DNA from: JBAXRT01 sp037131065
GTDB taxonomy: Bacteria > Bacteroidota > Bacteroidia > Bacteroidales > FEN-979
Assembly (NCBI GenBank): GCA_037131065.1
Contig: JBAXRT010000084.1
Coordinates: 1 to 13,204, forward strand
Reading direction: 5' to 3'
Length of the DNA stretch: 13,204 nucleotides
Position numbers and translations under genes: made by a program. Below the pieces are notes generated by a model. The model was not told the origin of the DNA. It made no database searches and saw only the letters and a program-made list of their open reading frames with translations. This document shows, piece after piece, positions 1 through 7,316 of this stretch (within the stretch, counting starts at the first letter, position 1; each line of letters starts with the position of its first letter).

Positions 1-1983
1 GACGGAACTGCCACCATGGACTGGATGGTCCAGGAGCAGGAGCGCGGGATCACCATTACATCAGCTGCGACAACTGTTTACTGGGATTACCAGAATCAGA
101 AATACCGCATCAATATTATTGATACACCCGGACACGTTGATTTCACTGTTGAAGTGGAACGTTCACTGCGGGTGCTCGATGGTGCTGTTGCGCTTTTCTG
201 TGCCGTGGGAGGCGTAGAACCCCAGTCGGAGACCGTCTGGAAACAAGCTGATAAATACAATGTTCCCCGCCTGAGTTATGTAAATAAGATGGACCGAACA
301 GGCGCCGACTTTTTCCATGTTATCAAGCAGATCCGGGAAAAACTTGGTGCCAACCCCATACCTGTTCAGTTACCTATTGGCGCAGAAGACAATTTTACCG
401 GCATCATCGATCTCATTGCGAACAAAGCTTACCAGTGGAATGAGGAATCGCTCGGACGCGATTTTTCGGGGATTCCTGTTCCGGAGGATATGAAAGAGAT
501 GGCGGCTGAATACAGGATGAAACTGATCGAAGGTGCGGCCGAGGAGAGTGAAGAACTTCTTCACAAATTTATGGATGATCCTGATTCCATTACTGAGGAG
601 GAGATCATAGCACAGCTCCGCAAGGCAACGATCATGGGCAAGATTACCCCTGTGATCTGTGGTGCCTCTTTTAAAAATAAAGGTGTTCAATTATTGATCG
701 ACTGCATAATCAAGTTTCTTCCCTCTCCTTATGATATGCCTCCGATTAAGGCAGTCAATTCATTTACAGGAAAAGATGTGGAATTACATCCAGATCCGAA
801 TGAGCCTTTTGCTGCCCTTGCTTTCAAGATCGCAACCGATCCTTTTGTAGGCAGGATTGCTTTTTTCAGGGTTTATTCGGGATCACTCGATGCCGGAGAG
901 GTTGTACTGAATTCACGAACAGATAAGAAAGAAAGACTTCTGCGGATTATGCTGATGCATGCAAACAAGCAGAACCCGCTTAAACATATTGAGGCAGGAG
1001 AGATTGGCGCGGCAGTCGGTTTTAAAGATATCCGTACCGGAGATACCCTTTCCAGCCCGAAACATCCTGTAGTACTTGAATCGATGGCTTTCCCGGAACC
1101 TGTGATCAACATGGCGATTGAACCAAGGACGCAGGACGACCTGGAGAAACTGGCCCTCACGCTGCAGAAACTGGCAGAAGAAGATCCCACCTTCCAGGTG
1201 AGGGTTGACGATGAAACCGGTCAGACCCTGATCAGCGGCATGGGAGAGTTGCATCTCGATATCCTGTGCGACAGGATGAAAAGAGAATTCAATATCGAAG
1301 TGAATCGCGGTAATCCGCAGGTTGCATACAAGGAAGCCATTACCAATACAGTCACCCATCACGAGGTTTACAAAAAGCAGACCGGAGGCAAAGGGCGCTT
1401 TGCCGACCTTCTGATTGAAATCTCACCTGCTGAGAAAGGCTTTAAGGGACTCCAGTTCATCAACGAGATCAAAGGCGGCAACATTCCCAGGGAATTCATT
1501 CCCGCGATTGAAAAGGGATTAAAGGCTGCCATGACCAACGGGCCGCTGGTCGGATTTCCGATTGAAAGCGTCAGGGTCAAGCTGATGGATGGTTCCTATC
1601 ACAGCGTCGATTCAGATGCCTTGTCCTTCCAGGTGGCTGCAGGCATTGCACTGAAGGAGGCCTTCAGGAAAGCCAAAGCCGTTATACTGGAACCGATCAT
1701 GAAGTTTGAGATCATCACGCCGAGCGAATACATGGGTGAGGTGACCGGTGATATTACCAAACGTCGCGGGCACGTGGAGGCGGTTGAATCAAGGATTAGT
1801 AACCAGGTGATCAGGGGGAAAGTTCCCCTGGCTGAAATGTTTGGTTATGTGACGGTCCTCCGGAGCCTGACTTCGGGCCGGGCAACGGAGATGCTCGAGT
1901 TTTCGAACTATGCTGCCACACCGCTTGATATTCAAAATGAAGTTTTATTTAAAATAAGGGGATTCGTCCCGATCTATCAGTAA
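1..1983 (+). CDS. fusA: Elongation factor G, 5'-truncated by the window edge
   Basis: This GTPase drives ribosomal translocation of tRNA and mRNA and, with RRF, helps recycle ribosomes. The reading frame is open from base 1, so the CDS is partial: 660 residues are visible. Against the 704-residue E. coli protein about 44 N-terminal residues, including the P-loop, lie outside the window. The visible G-domain motifs are the switch I sequence RGITITSAATT, G3 DTPGH and G4 NKMD. Domain IV contains DGSYHSVDSD, whose His matches the E. coli His583 tip residue. Domain V contains EMFGYVTVLRSLTSGRAT. The last dozen residues (KIRGFVPIYQ) differ from the E. coli tail but follow a well-conserved domain V. 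rpsJ follows after 50 bases with no tuf gene, so the str and S10 operons are joined. The canonical motifs argue against a paralogous EF-G2. Confidence 0.98.
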   Translation, partial: DGTATMDWMVQEQERGITITSAATTVYWDYQNQKYRINIIDTPGHVDFTVEVERSLRVLDGAVALFCAVGGVEPQSETVWKQADKYNVPRLSYVNKMDRTGADFFHVIKQIREKLGANPIPVQLPIGAEDNFTGIIDLIANKAYQWNEESLGRDFSGIPVPEDMKEMAAEYRMKLIEGAAEESEELLHKFMDDPDSITEEEIIAQLRKATIMGKITPVICGASFKNKGVQLLIDCIIKFLPSPYDMPPIKAVNSFTGKDVELHPDPNEPFAALAFKIATDPFVGRIAFFRVYSGSLDAGEVVLNSRTDKKERLLRIMLMHANKQNPLKHIEAGEIGAAVGFKDIRTGDTLSSPKHPVVLESMAFPEPVINMAIEPRTQDDLEKLALTLQKLAEEDPTFQVRVDDETGQTLISGMGELHLDILCDRMKREFNIEVNRGNPQVAYKEAITNTVTHHEVYKKQTGGKGRFADLLIEISPAEKGFKGLQFINEIKGGNIPREFIPAIEKGLKAAMTNGPLVGFPIESVRVKLMDGSYHSVDSDALSFQVAAGIALKEAFRKAKAVILEPIMKFEIITPSEYMGEVTGDITKRRGHVEAVESRISNQVIRGKVPLAEMFGYVTVLRSLTSGRATEMLEFSNYAATPLDIQNEVLFKIRGFVPIYQ

Positions 1984-1991
1984 TAAAAACA

Positions 1992-2013
1992 GGGTTGCAT
2001 GTGGATGCGACCC
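1992..2013 (+). promoter_or_regulatory. Stem-loop in the fusA-rpsJ gap
   Basis: Arms GGGTTGCAT (1992-2000) and ATGCGACCC (2005-2013) form a 9-bp stem with one U-G wobble and a GTGG loop. It ends 20 bases before the rpsJ start. The + strand downstream is A-rich with no T-run, so it is not an intrinsic terminator for this operon. Read on the - strand it is followed by a T-rich stretch, but no - strand gene is present to terminate. It may be an RNA processing or stability element, a leader control element or a dispersed palindromic repeat; the sequence does not decide between these. Confidence 0.6.
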
Positions 2014-2033
2014 AACCACAAAAAAGAAACAAC

Positions 2034-2339
2034 GTGAGCCAGAGAATCAGAATCAAACTAAAGTCTTACGATTACAGCCTGGTTGACAAATCAGCCGAGA
2101 AGATTGTAAAGACCGTTAAAGCAACAGGAGCCGTTGTGAGCGGACCCATCCCATTGCCTACCGACAAAAAGATCTTCACCGTGCTTCGTTCAACCTTCGT
2201 TAATAAAAAGTCGAGGGAACAATTTCAATTGTGCACTTACAAGAGGCTGCTTGATATTTACAGCACTACCTCAAAAACCATTGATGCACTGATGAAACTT
2301 GAGCTTCCCAGTGGTGTTGAAGTTGAGATCAAGGTGTAA
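2034..2339 (+). CDS. rpsJ: Small-subunit ribosomal protein S10 (uS10)
   Basis: S10 sits in the head of the 30S subunit; in E. coli it also acts as the NusE antitermination factor. I chose the GTG at 2034, which gives a 101-residue protein starting MSQRIRIKLKSYD. That matches the universal S10 N-terminus and family length. An upstream in-frame TTG at 1995 would add 13 unconserved residues and run through the stem-loop in the gap. The family hallmarks are visible: GAVVSGPIPLPT, TVLRSTFVNKKSREQF and the C-terminal LPSGVEVEIKV. No SD sequence precedes the GTG; the leader is A-rich. It is the first gene of the S10 block, and rplC follows 37 bases later. Confidence 0.96.
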   Translation: MSQRIRIKLKSYDYSLVDKSAEKIVKTVKATGAVVSGPIPLPTDKKIFTVLRSTFVNKKSREQFQLCTYKRLLDIYSTTSKTIDALMKLELPSGVEVEIKV

Positions 2340-2376
2340 TTCGTATAACGGAAAGAAAAGATAAAAATTTAGAGAA

Positions 2377-3006
2377 ATGTCTGGATTAATTGGAAAAAAA
2401 ATCGGGATGACCAGTATCTACGATGCGAACGGGAAAAATATTCCCTGCACCGTGATTGAAGCTGGTCCTTGTGTGGTTACACAGGTCCGGTCCAAAGAAA
2501 AAGAGGGTTATGATTCCATCCAGCTTGCCTTTGAAGACAAAAAGGAGAAGCATACAACCAAAGCTGAACGTGGACATTTTACCAAGGCAGGGATCGGTCC
2601 CAAGAAAGTAGTCGCAGAGTTTACCCGTTTCGAACCTGGTCACCAGAAATCATTCGGGGATATCTTGCGTGTTGATATTTTCGAAGAGGGTGAATATATT
2701 GATGTTGTTGGGGTTTCAAAAGGTAAAGGATTCCAGGGCGTCGTCAGACGTCACCATTTCCGTGGTGTCGGTGAAGCCAGCCACGGACAGCATAACCGTC
2801 TTCGCGCTCCCGGATCCGTCGGCGCCTCTTCATGGCCTTCCAGGGTTATGAAAGGATTGCGCATGGCCGGCCGCATGGGAGGAAACCGTGTGAAGGTGAT
2901 CAACCTGCAGATTTTAAAAATAATCCCGGATAAGAACCTTGTACTGGTTAAAGGGGCAATACCGGGATCCAATGGTTCATATGTAATTATTGAGAGATGG
3001 AAGTAG
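2377..3006 (+). CDS. rplC: Large-subunit ribosomal protein L3 (uL3)
   Basis: L3 is an early 50S assembly protein whose central extension reaches toward the peptidyl transferase centre. The 209-residue product is family length. It begins with the typical MSGLIGKKIGMTSIYD and has the central VSKGKGFQGVVRRHHF (about 113-128) followed by HGQHNRLRAPGSVGASSWPSRV. The glutamine that PrmB methylates in E. coli L3 (Gln150) aligns with a serine here (about residue 152), so that modification is not expected. The leader is purine-rich without a clear SD. The last 10 bases overlap the start of rplD, which suggests translational coupling. Confidence 0.97.
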   Translation: MSGLIGKKIGMTSIYDANGKNIPCTVIEAGPCVVTQVRSKEKEGYDSIQLAFEDKKEKHTTKAERGHFTKAGIGPKKVVAEFTRFEPGHQKSFGDILRVDIFEEGEYIDVVGVSKGKGFQGVVRRHHFRGVGEASHGQHNRLRAPGSVGASSWPSRVMKGLRMAGRMGGNRVKVINLQILKIIPDKNLVLVKGAIPGSNGSYVIIERWK

Positions 3007-3626
3007 CAGTATATAACGTAAAAGGTAATAAAACAACCCGCAAGGTTGCTTTGGACGAGTCCGTTTTTGCGATCGAACCAAACGACCATGCAATTTACCT
3101 GGATGTCAAGCAGCACCAGGCAAACAAACGGCAGGGGACCCACAGTTCAAAGGAAAAATCGGTCGTTTCCGGCAGTACCAAGAAACTGCATAAGCAGAAA
3201 GGTACGGGTGGTTCCCGTAAAGGGAGCATCAAGAGCCCGTTGTTCCGCGGAGGAGCCAGGATCTTTGGTCCGCTGCCCCGTGACTATAGTTTCAAGCTGA
3301 ACAAGAAACTGAAGAAACTCGCCCGGAAATCGGCGCTGAGTTATAAACTTAAAGATAATGTGCTGACGGTGGTTGAAGATTTCTCATTTGAAACTCCGAA
3401 GACAAAGAATTTCTCGGAATTTCTTAGGAATTTTGAACTTACCGGCAAAAAGACCCTGCTCGTTATTCATCAGATGGATGAGAACCTCATTCTCTCATCG
3501 AGGAATCTGAAGCGGGTGAAAATCATGATGGCTTCCGATCTGAATACTTATGAGATTTTGGATGCGAATCAACTCCTGATAACGGAAAGCTCCGTCAGTG
3601 AAATTGAAAAGATCCATCAGAATTAA
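2997..3626 (+). CDS. rplD: Large-subunit ribosomal protein L4 (uL4)
   Basis: L4 binds 23S rRNA domain I, and its long loop lines the nascent-peptide exit tunnel. In E. coli it also represses the S10 operon and binds RNase E. The 209-residue product has the basic loop at about 45-95, with HKQKGTGGSRKGSIKSPLFR and GGARIFGPLPRDYSFKLNKK. This is the region where macrolide-resistance changes occur in other bacteria. Its start lies inside the last codons of rplC (10-base overlap), so translation is probably coupled. The C-terminal globular part (ILDANQLLITESSVSEIEK) is typical. The E. coli-type L4 target leader is not present upstream of rpsJ. Confidence 0.96.
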   Translation: MEVAVYNVKGNKTTRKVALDESVFAIEPNDHAIYLDVKQHQANKRQGTHSSKEKSVVSGSTKKLHKQKGTGGSRKGSIKSPLFRGGARIFGPLPRDYSFKLNKKLKKLARKSALSYKLKDNVLTVVEDFSFETPKTKNFSEFLRNFELTGKKTLLVIHQMDENLILSSRNLKRVKIMMASDLNTYEILDANQLLITESSVSEIEKIHQN

Positions 3627-3645
3627 CCGATAATTCTTCAAAAAG

Positions 3646-3936
3646 ATGACAGTTATAATAAAGCCGATCATTACGGAGAAGATGACCCAGATGGGTGAGA
3701 AACTCAACCGGTACGGATTTATGGTTGACAAGCGGGCAAACAAGCTCCAGATCAAACAGGCCATCAAGGAACTGTATGGCGTGGATGTTGCCACCGTCAA
3801 TACCATGATCTTTTCCGGCAAGAACAAGACCCGGTTTACCAAAACAGGGATCATCTCCGGCAGGACCAATGCATATAAGAAAGCCATTGTTACTTTGGCC
3901 AAAGGTGAATCAATTGATTTTTACAGCAATATTTAA
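3646..3936 (+). CDS. rplW: Large-subunit ribosomal protein L23 (uL23)
   Basis: L23 lies at the mouth of the exit tunnel and is the docking site for trigger factor and SRP. The 96-residue product is family length. It opens with the diagnostic IIKPIITEKMT and has YGFMVDKRANKLQIKQAIKE, followed by YGVDVATVNTM. The basic stretch KNKTRFTKTGIISGRTNAYKK is the rRNA-binding loop. It sits 19 bases after rplD and 4 bases before rplB, the usual order. No SD is seen. Confidence 0.97.
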   Translation: MTVIIKPIITEKMTQMGEKLNRYGFMVDKRANKLQIKQAIKELYGVDVATVNTMIFSGKNKTRFTKTGIISGRTNAYKKAIVTLAKGESIDFYSNI

Positions 3937-3940
3937 ATAA

Positions 3941-4765
3941 ATGGCGCTTAAGAAATACAAACCGACAACACCCGGACAGCGGTTCAAAGTCATCAGTACC
4001 TATGATGAAATTACTGCTGATGTTCCTGAGAAGAGCCTGCTGGCTCCGTCGAAGAGATCCGGTGGAAGAAACAACGAAGGAAGAATGACTATGCGTTACT
4101 TAGGCGGTGGTCATAAACAGATGTACAGAATCATCGACTTCAAACGGGATAAAGAAGATATTCCGGCTGTTGTAAAGACTATTGAATACGATCCGAACAG
4201 GACATCGCGTATAGCATTGGTTGTATACAAAGACGGTGAAAAGAGGTATATCGTTGCTCCTCATGGGTTAAAGGTAGGACAAACTATCGTTGCAGGGAAA
4301 GGTGTTCCGCCTGAAATCGGAAATACTTTATATCTGAGCGAAATTCCTTTTGGAACAGTGATTCATAACGTGGAATTACGTCCGGGACAAGGAGCTAAAA
4401 TGGTACGTAGTGCCGGTGCACATGCACAGCTTATGTCGCGTGATGGCAAATTCGCCATTTTGAAGATGCCTTCGGGTGAAACCCGCATGATCCTTCAGGC
4501 CTGTAAAGCCACTGTGGGAATGGTTTCAAACATTGACCATAACCTGGAGTCATATGGCAAGGCAGGACGTACACGCTGGTTAGGCCGTCGCCCGAGAAAC
4601 CGTGGTGTAGCTATGAACCCTGTCGATCACCCTATGGGTGGTGGTGAAGGCCGCGCATCCGGAGGTCATCCGCGCTCTCGTAAAGGTACTCCTGCAAAGG
4701 GCTATAAGACACGCGCACGCAAGAACCAGTCGAATAAATATATCATTGAACGTAGGAAGAAGTAA
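3941..4765 (+). CDS. rplB: Large-subunit ribosomal protein L2 (uL2)
   Basis: L2 is needed for subunit joining and peptidyl transferase activity. The 274-residue product carries SGGRNNEGRMTMRYLGGGHK (about 40-59), the OB-fold and SH3-like core with LVVYKDGEKRYIVAP and NVELRPGQGAKMVRSAGA, and the C-terminal extension MNPVDHPMGGGEGR. The functionally important histidine known as His229 in E. coli is retained (VDH, residue 230 here). The second histidine of the E. coli HPHGGG motif is methionine here, a change I associate with Bacteroidota. The start is ATG only 4 bases after the rplW stop, so coupling is likely. Confidence 0.98.
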   Translation: MALKKYKPTTPGQRFKVISTYDEITADVPEKSLLAPSKRSGGRNNEGRMTMRYLGGGHKQMYRIIDFKRDKEDIPAVVKTIEYDPNRTSRIALVVYKDGEKRYIVAPHGLKVGQTIVAGKGVPPEIGNTLYLSEIPFGTVIHNVELRPGQGAKMVRSAGAHAQLMSRDGKFAILKMPSGETRMILQACKATVGMVSNIDHNLESYGKAGRTRWLGRRPRNRGVAMNPVDHPMGGGEGRASGGHPRSRKGTPAKGYKTRARKNQSNKYIIERRKK

Positions 4766-4783
4766 TAGATAATACATCAAACT

Positions 4784-5062
4784 ATGAGCCGATCGCTTAA
4801 AAAAGGTCCGTACATCCACTACAAACTTGAAAAGAAAGTAACGGATTTGTTGGAATCAAAGAAAAAGACCGTGGTGAAAACCTGGTCTCGTGGTTCTATG
4901 ATCTCTCCCGATTTTGTAGGCCAGACCATTGCCGTGCATAATGGCAATAAGTTTATCCCGGTATATGTTACCGAGAACATGGTAGGCCATAAATTGGGCG
5001 AATTTGCACCAACCCGGATTTTCCGTGGTCATGCAGGTAATAAAGATAAAGGTAAGAAATAA
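4784..5062 (+). CDS. rpsS: Small-subunit ribosomal protein S19 (uS19)
   Basis: S19 is in the 30S head next to S13 and touches the A-site finger and tRNA region. The 92-residue product begins MSRSLKKGPYIHYKL and has TWSRGSMISPDFVGQTIAVHNG, then the conserved VTENMVGHKLGEFAPTRIFRGH. The C-terminal tail is basic (KDKGKK). It lies 18 bases after rplB and 19 before rplV in the canonical order. The A/T-rich gaps on both sides show no SD and no signal. Confidence 0.98.
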   Translation: MSRSLKKGPYIHYKLEKKVTDLLESKKKTVVKTWSRGSMISPDFVGQTIAVHNGNKFIPVYVTENMVGHKLGEFAPTRIFRGHAGNKDKGKK

Positions 5063-5081
5063 CGTTGTAATAAGCTAGACT

Positions 5082-5519
5082 ATGGGAGTTAGAACCCGCA
5101 CCAGGGCCGAAAATCGTAAAGAGGCTAAGAAAAACGTGGCTTTTGCCAAGCTTAATAATTGTCCGACTTCACCGCGTAAGATGCGTTTGATTGCTGATCT
5201 TATCAGGGGACAAAGAGTTGAGCTGGCGCTTCATATTCTGAAGAACAATGCCAAGCAACCTTCAGAACGCTTACGTAAGCTTTTGCTCTCGGCTATTGCA
5301 AACTGGCAGGCAAAGAATGAAGGAATGAGGATTGAAGAGAGTGATCTTATTGTTAAGGAGGTGTTTGTTGACAGCGGGCGTCAGCTCAAGAGATTGTTAA
5401 CAGCGCCCCAAGGCAGGGCTCACCGTATCCGTAAGCGTTCCAATCATGTGACAATTTTACTCGACAGCCGTAACAAACCGGAAGTTGAGGAAAAGGAAGT
5501 TGAAGAAAGTAAGAATTAA
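5082..5519 (+). CDS. rplV: Large-subunit ribosomal protein L22 (uL22)
   Basis: L22 binds all six 23S domains, and its beta-hairpin lines the exit tunnel. The 145-residue product is longer than the 110 residues of E. coli. The extra length is a short N-terminal extension (MGVRTRTRAENRKEAKKN) and an acidic C-terminal tail (EVEEKEVEESKN), both usual in Bacteroidota as far as I know. Core motifs are CPTSPRKMRLIADLIRG (about 27-43), SAIANW, and the hairpin DSGRQLKRLLTAPQGRAHRI with KRSNHVTILL (about 97-127). The start gives the expected N-terminus. Confidence 0.96.
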   Translation: MGVRTRTRAENRKEAKKNVAFAKLNNCPTSPRKMRLIADLIRGQRVELALHILKNNAKQPSERLRKLLLSAIANWQAKNEGMRIEESDLIVKEVFVDSGRQLKRLLTAPQGRAHRIRKRSNHVTILLDSRNKPEVEEKEVEESKN

Positions 5520-5555
5520 TATATAGTAATAAGCAATAATTAAAAGTAAGTTTTA

Positions 5556-6296
5556 ATGGGACAAAAGACCAATCCGATTGCTAACAGGTTAGGCATCATC
5601 CGCGGCTGGGATTCAAACTGGTTCGGCGGAACGAATTTTGAACCCAAACTTATTGAGGACGATAAGATCCGCAAATATCTGAATGCCCGTCTGGCTAAGG
5701 CAGGCATTTCGAAAGTTGTGATCGAAAGAACGCTCAAGCTGGTTACGGTAACGATCCATACCGCCCGTCCGGGTATCATAATCGGTAAAGGAGGGCAGGA
5801 AGTTGACAAACTGAAAGAGGAGTTGAAGAAGATCACCAAGAAGGAGATCCAGATCAACATTTCTGAGATCAAGAGGCCTGAGATCGATGCAGTCATCGTG
5901 GCCAACACGGTTGCCAGTCAGATTGAAGGCCGTATCTCATACCGTCGTGCAATCAAAACCTCCATTGCCTCTGCCATGCGCATTGGGGCCGAGGGGATCA
6001 AGATCATGATCTCTGGTCGTCTTGGCGGTGCTGAAATGGCACGTCGCGAGCAGTACAAGGAGGGAAGGATTCCTCTGCATACCTACCGTGCCGATATTGA
6101 TTATGCCACCGCGGAGGCTCATACAACCTATGGCAGGATCGGAATAAAGGTATGGGTGTGCAAAGGCGAGATCTATGGACGCCCTGACCTTGTACCAGCG
6201 GTTGCCAGTACCAAACTGAAACCTTCCCAGCAGCGTCCTGGCGGCGGAAAGCCAAACGGACCCAGGGGTGGGGGGAAACCGAGAAACAGAAAATAA
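5556..6296 (+). CDS. rpsC: Small-subunit ribosomal protein S3 (uS3)
   Basis: S3 forms part of the mRNA entry channel of the 30S head and contributes to its helicase activity. The 246-residue product starts MGQKTNPIANRLGI. The type II KH domain has the GKGG loop at about 77-80 (RPGIIIGKGGQEVDKL). The basic residues equivalent to E. coli Arg131, Arg132 and Lys135 are visible as YRRAIK (129-134). The C-terminal domain has SGRLGGAEMARREQY and EGRIPLHTYRADIDY. The last 25 residues form a Gly/Pro/Arg/Lys-rich tail of low complexity, probably disordered. The 36-base gap upstream is A/T-rich without SD. Confidence 0.97.
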   Translation: MGQKTNPIANRLGIIRGWDSNWFGGTNFEPKLIEDDKIRKYLNARLAKAGISKVVIERTLKLVTVTIHTARPGIIIGKGGQEVDKLKEELKKITKKEIQINISEIKRPEIDAVIVANTVASQIEGRISYRRAIKTSIASAMRIGAEGIKIMISGRLGGAEMARREQYKEGRIPLHTYRADIDYATAEAHTTYGRIGIKVWVCKGEIYGRPDLVPAVASTKLKPSQQRPGGGKPNGPRGGGKPRNRK

Positions 6297-6310
6297 TCAA
6301 TTATACCCAA

Positions 6311-6331
6311 TAATATTACATCGTAATGTTA
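6311..6331 (+). promoter_or_regulatory. AU-rich stem-loop covering the rplP start codon
   Basis: TAATATTAC (6311-6319) and GTAATGTTA (6323-6331) can pair as 9 bp with one U-G wobble around a tight 3-base loop. The ATG of rplP (6326-6328) lies inside the 3' arm. If it forms in the mRNA it would occlude the start codon. The stem is almost all A-U pairs with a minimal loop, so stability is doubtful and chance is possible in such A/T-rich sequence. Confidence 0.35.
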
Positions 6332-6754
6332 CAACCAAAAAAGACAAAATACAGGAAACAGCAGAAGGGTAAGATGAAAGGGAATGCCCAGCGCGGTCAT
6401 ACCCTTGCATTTGGTTCATTTGGCATCAAAACGCTTGAAGAGGCCTGGATTACCGGCCGTCAGATAGAGGCAGCAAGGCAGGCGATTACGAGGCATATGA
6501 AGCGTGAAGGCCAGCTCTGGATCAGAATCTTTCCCGATAAACCGGTAACCAAGAAGCCCGCTGAGGTCCGTATGGGTAAAGGTAAGGGCGCCCCCGAATA
6601 CTTCGTGGCAAGGGTGACCCCGGGCAGGATACTTTTTGAGATTGACGGCGTTTCTACCCTGGTTGCCAAAGAATCACTGCGTCTGGGCGCACAGAAGATG
6701 CCGGTGAAAACAAAAACTGTTGTAAGAGCTGATTACGAGGAAGAAGGAATATAG
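6326..6754 (+). CDS. rplP: Large-subunit ribosomal protein L16 (uL16)
   Basis: L16 sits near the A-site and central protuberance and helps tRNA accommodation and late 50S assembly. The 142-residue product begins MLQPKKTKYRKQQKGKMKG and contains WITGRQIEAARQAITRHMKR and WIRIFPDKPVTKKPAEVRMG. Arg82 in VRMGKGKG corresponds to the arginine hydroxylated in E. coli L16 (Arg81); whether it is modified here is unknown. The C-terminus (KMPVKTKTVVRADYEEEGI) is slightly longer than in E. coli (136 residues). The start codon is unambiguous but may be paired in a local hairpin. Confidence 0.97.
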   Translation: MLQPKKTKYRKQQKGKMKGNAQRGHTLAFGSFGIKTLEEAWITGRQIEAARQAITRHMKREGQLWIRIFPDKPVTKKPAEVRMGKGKGAPEYFVARVTPGRILFEIDGVSTLVAKESLRLGAQKMPVKTKTVVRADYEEEGI

Positions 6755-6795
6755 TGCTGTAAATCGTCGATTCCGGCGGTAAAAAGAATAAAAAA

Positions 6796-7020
6796 ATGGA
6801 ACAGAAAGTTATCCGAGAATTAACAACAGGTGAGATCCTGGAGAGGCTGGATGAAGAGAAACGCCAGCTTACCAAACTGAAGCTGAACCATGCTGTGTCG
6901 CCTCTGGAAAATCCGAATAAGATCACTGCTTATCGTAAAACGATAGCCCGTCTTAAAACGGAATTGCGCCACAGGGTCATGAATGGGGAAAAAATCACCA
7001 AAACAGAAAAAAAGCAGTAA
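6796..7020 (+). CDS. rpmC: Large-subunit ribosomal protein L29 (uL29)
   Basis: L29 is a small helical protein at the tunnel exit beside L23. The 74-residue product shows the family pattern: an N-terminal helix (IRELTTGEILERLDEEKRQL), a helix ending near LKLNHAVSPLENPNKI, and a second helix TAYRKTIARLKTELRHR. A basic C-terminal tail (EKITKTEKKQ) follows. The 41-base gap upstream ends in A-runs without SD; it contains an 11-base dyad, AATCGTCGATT at 6762-6772, too tight to fold as RNA. The stop codon directly abuts a hairpin repeat. Confidence 0.95.
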   Translation: MEQKVIRELTTGEILERLDEEKRQLTKLKLNHAVSPLENPNKITAYRKTIARLKTELRHRVMNGEKITKTEKKQ

Positions 7021-7039
7021 AGACGCTGCCAGTGCGTCT
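7021..7039 (+). repeat. Short palindromic repeat copy 1 (AGACGC/GCGTCT), rpmC-rpsQ gap
   Basis: Arms AGACGC (7021-7026) and GCGTCT (7034-7039) form a 6-bp stem with a 7-base loop. The element begins directly after the rpmC stop codon and ends 17 bases before rpsQ. The right flank TGCGTCTCAT is identical to copy 3 and the left flank TAAAGACGC is shared with it. No T-run follows on the + strand, so it is not a terminator of the operon. Confidence 0.7.
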
Positions 7040-7056
7040 CATCTAAAGAGATAGAA

Positions 7057-7314
7057 ATGGAAACCAGAAAACTGAGAAAGGAAAAAATCGGGATCGTCGT
7101 CAGTAACAAAATGGAGAAATCCTGTGTTGTTGAAGTCGAACGTAAGGTAAAGCATCCGAAATACGGAAAGTTTGTAAAGAAAACCTCCCGGTTTATGGCC
7201 CACGATGAAAAAAATGAAACCAGCGAGGGCGATAAAGTGCTGATTGCGGAAACCAGGCCGCTCAGTAAGAATAAGTGTTGGAGACTTGTCGAAATCATTG
7301 AAAAGGTCAAATAA
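7057..7314 (+). CDS. rpsQ: Small-subunit ribosomal protein S17 (uS17)
   Basis: S17 is a primary 16S rRNA-binding protein of the 30S body with an OB fold. The 85-residue product has the family signature GIVVSNKMEKSCVVEVER near the N-terminus. It continues with HPKYGKFVKKTSRFMAHDE and GDKVLIAETRPLSKNKCWRL, and ends EIIEKVK. It follows the first palindromic repeat and is only 2 bases from rplN, so translation of rplN is probably coupled to it. The leader (AAAGAGATAGAA) is purine-rich but not a convincing SD. Confidence 0.97.
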   Translation: METRKLRKEKIGIVVSNKMEKSCVVEVERKVKHPKYGKFVKKTSRFMAHDEKNETSEGDKVLIAETRPLSKNKCWRLVEIIEKVK

Positions 7315-7316
7315 CC

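Noticed and set aside
1995..2033. N-terminal extension of S10 from a TTG at 1995
   Set aside because: The 13 extra residues are not conserved and coincide with the intergenic stem-loop. The GTG at 2034 gives the standard S10 N-terminus and length.
1981..2040. Intrinsic terminator between fusA and rpsJ
   Set aside because: The hairpin is followed by A-rich sequence on the + strand, not a T-run. It would only look like a terminator on the - strand, where there is no gene.
3941..5519. Impression of different codon use in rplB, rpsS and rplV, suggesting transfer
   Set aside because: An informal look at arginine codons in rplB against rplC showed the same preference for CGT and CGC, and gene order is undisturbed.
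6755..6795. An 11-base dyad, AATCGTCGATT, in the rplP-rpmC gap as a possible operator
   Set aside because: The dyad is short with a single-base centre, no promoter accompanies it, and it is expected by chance in this much sequence.
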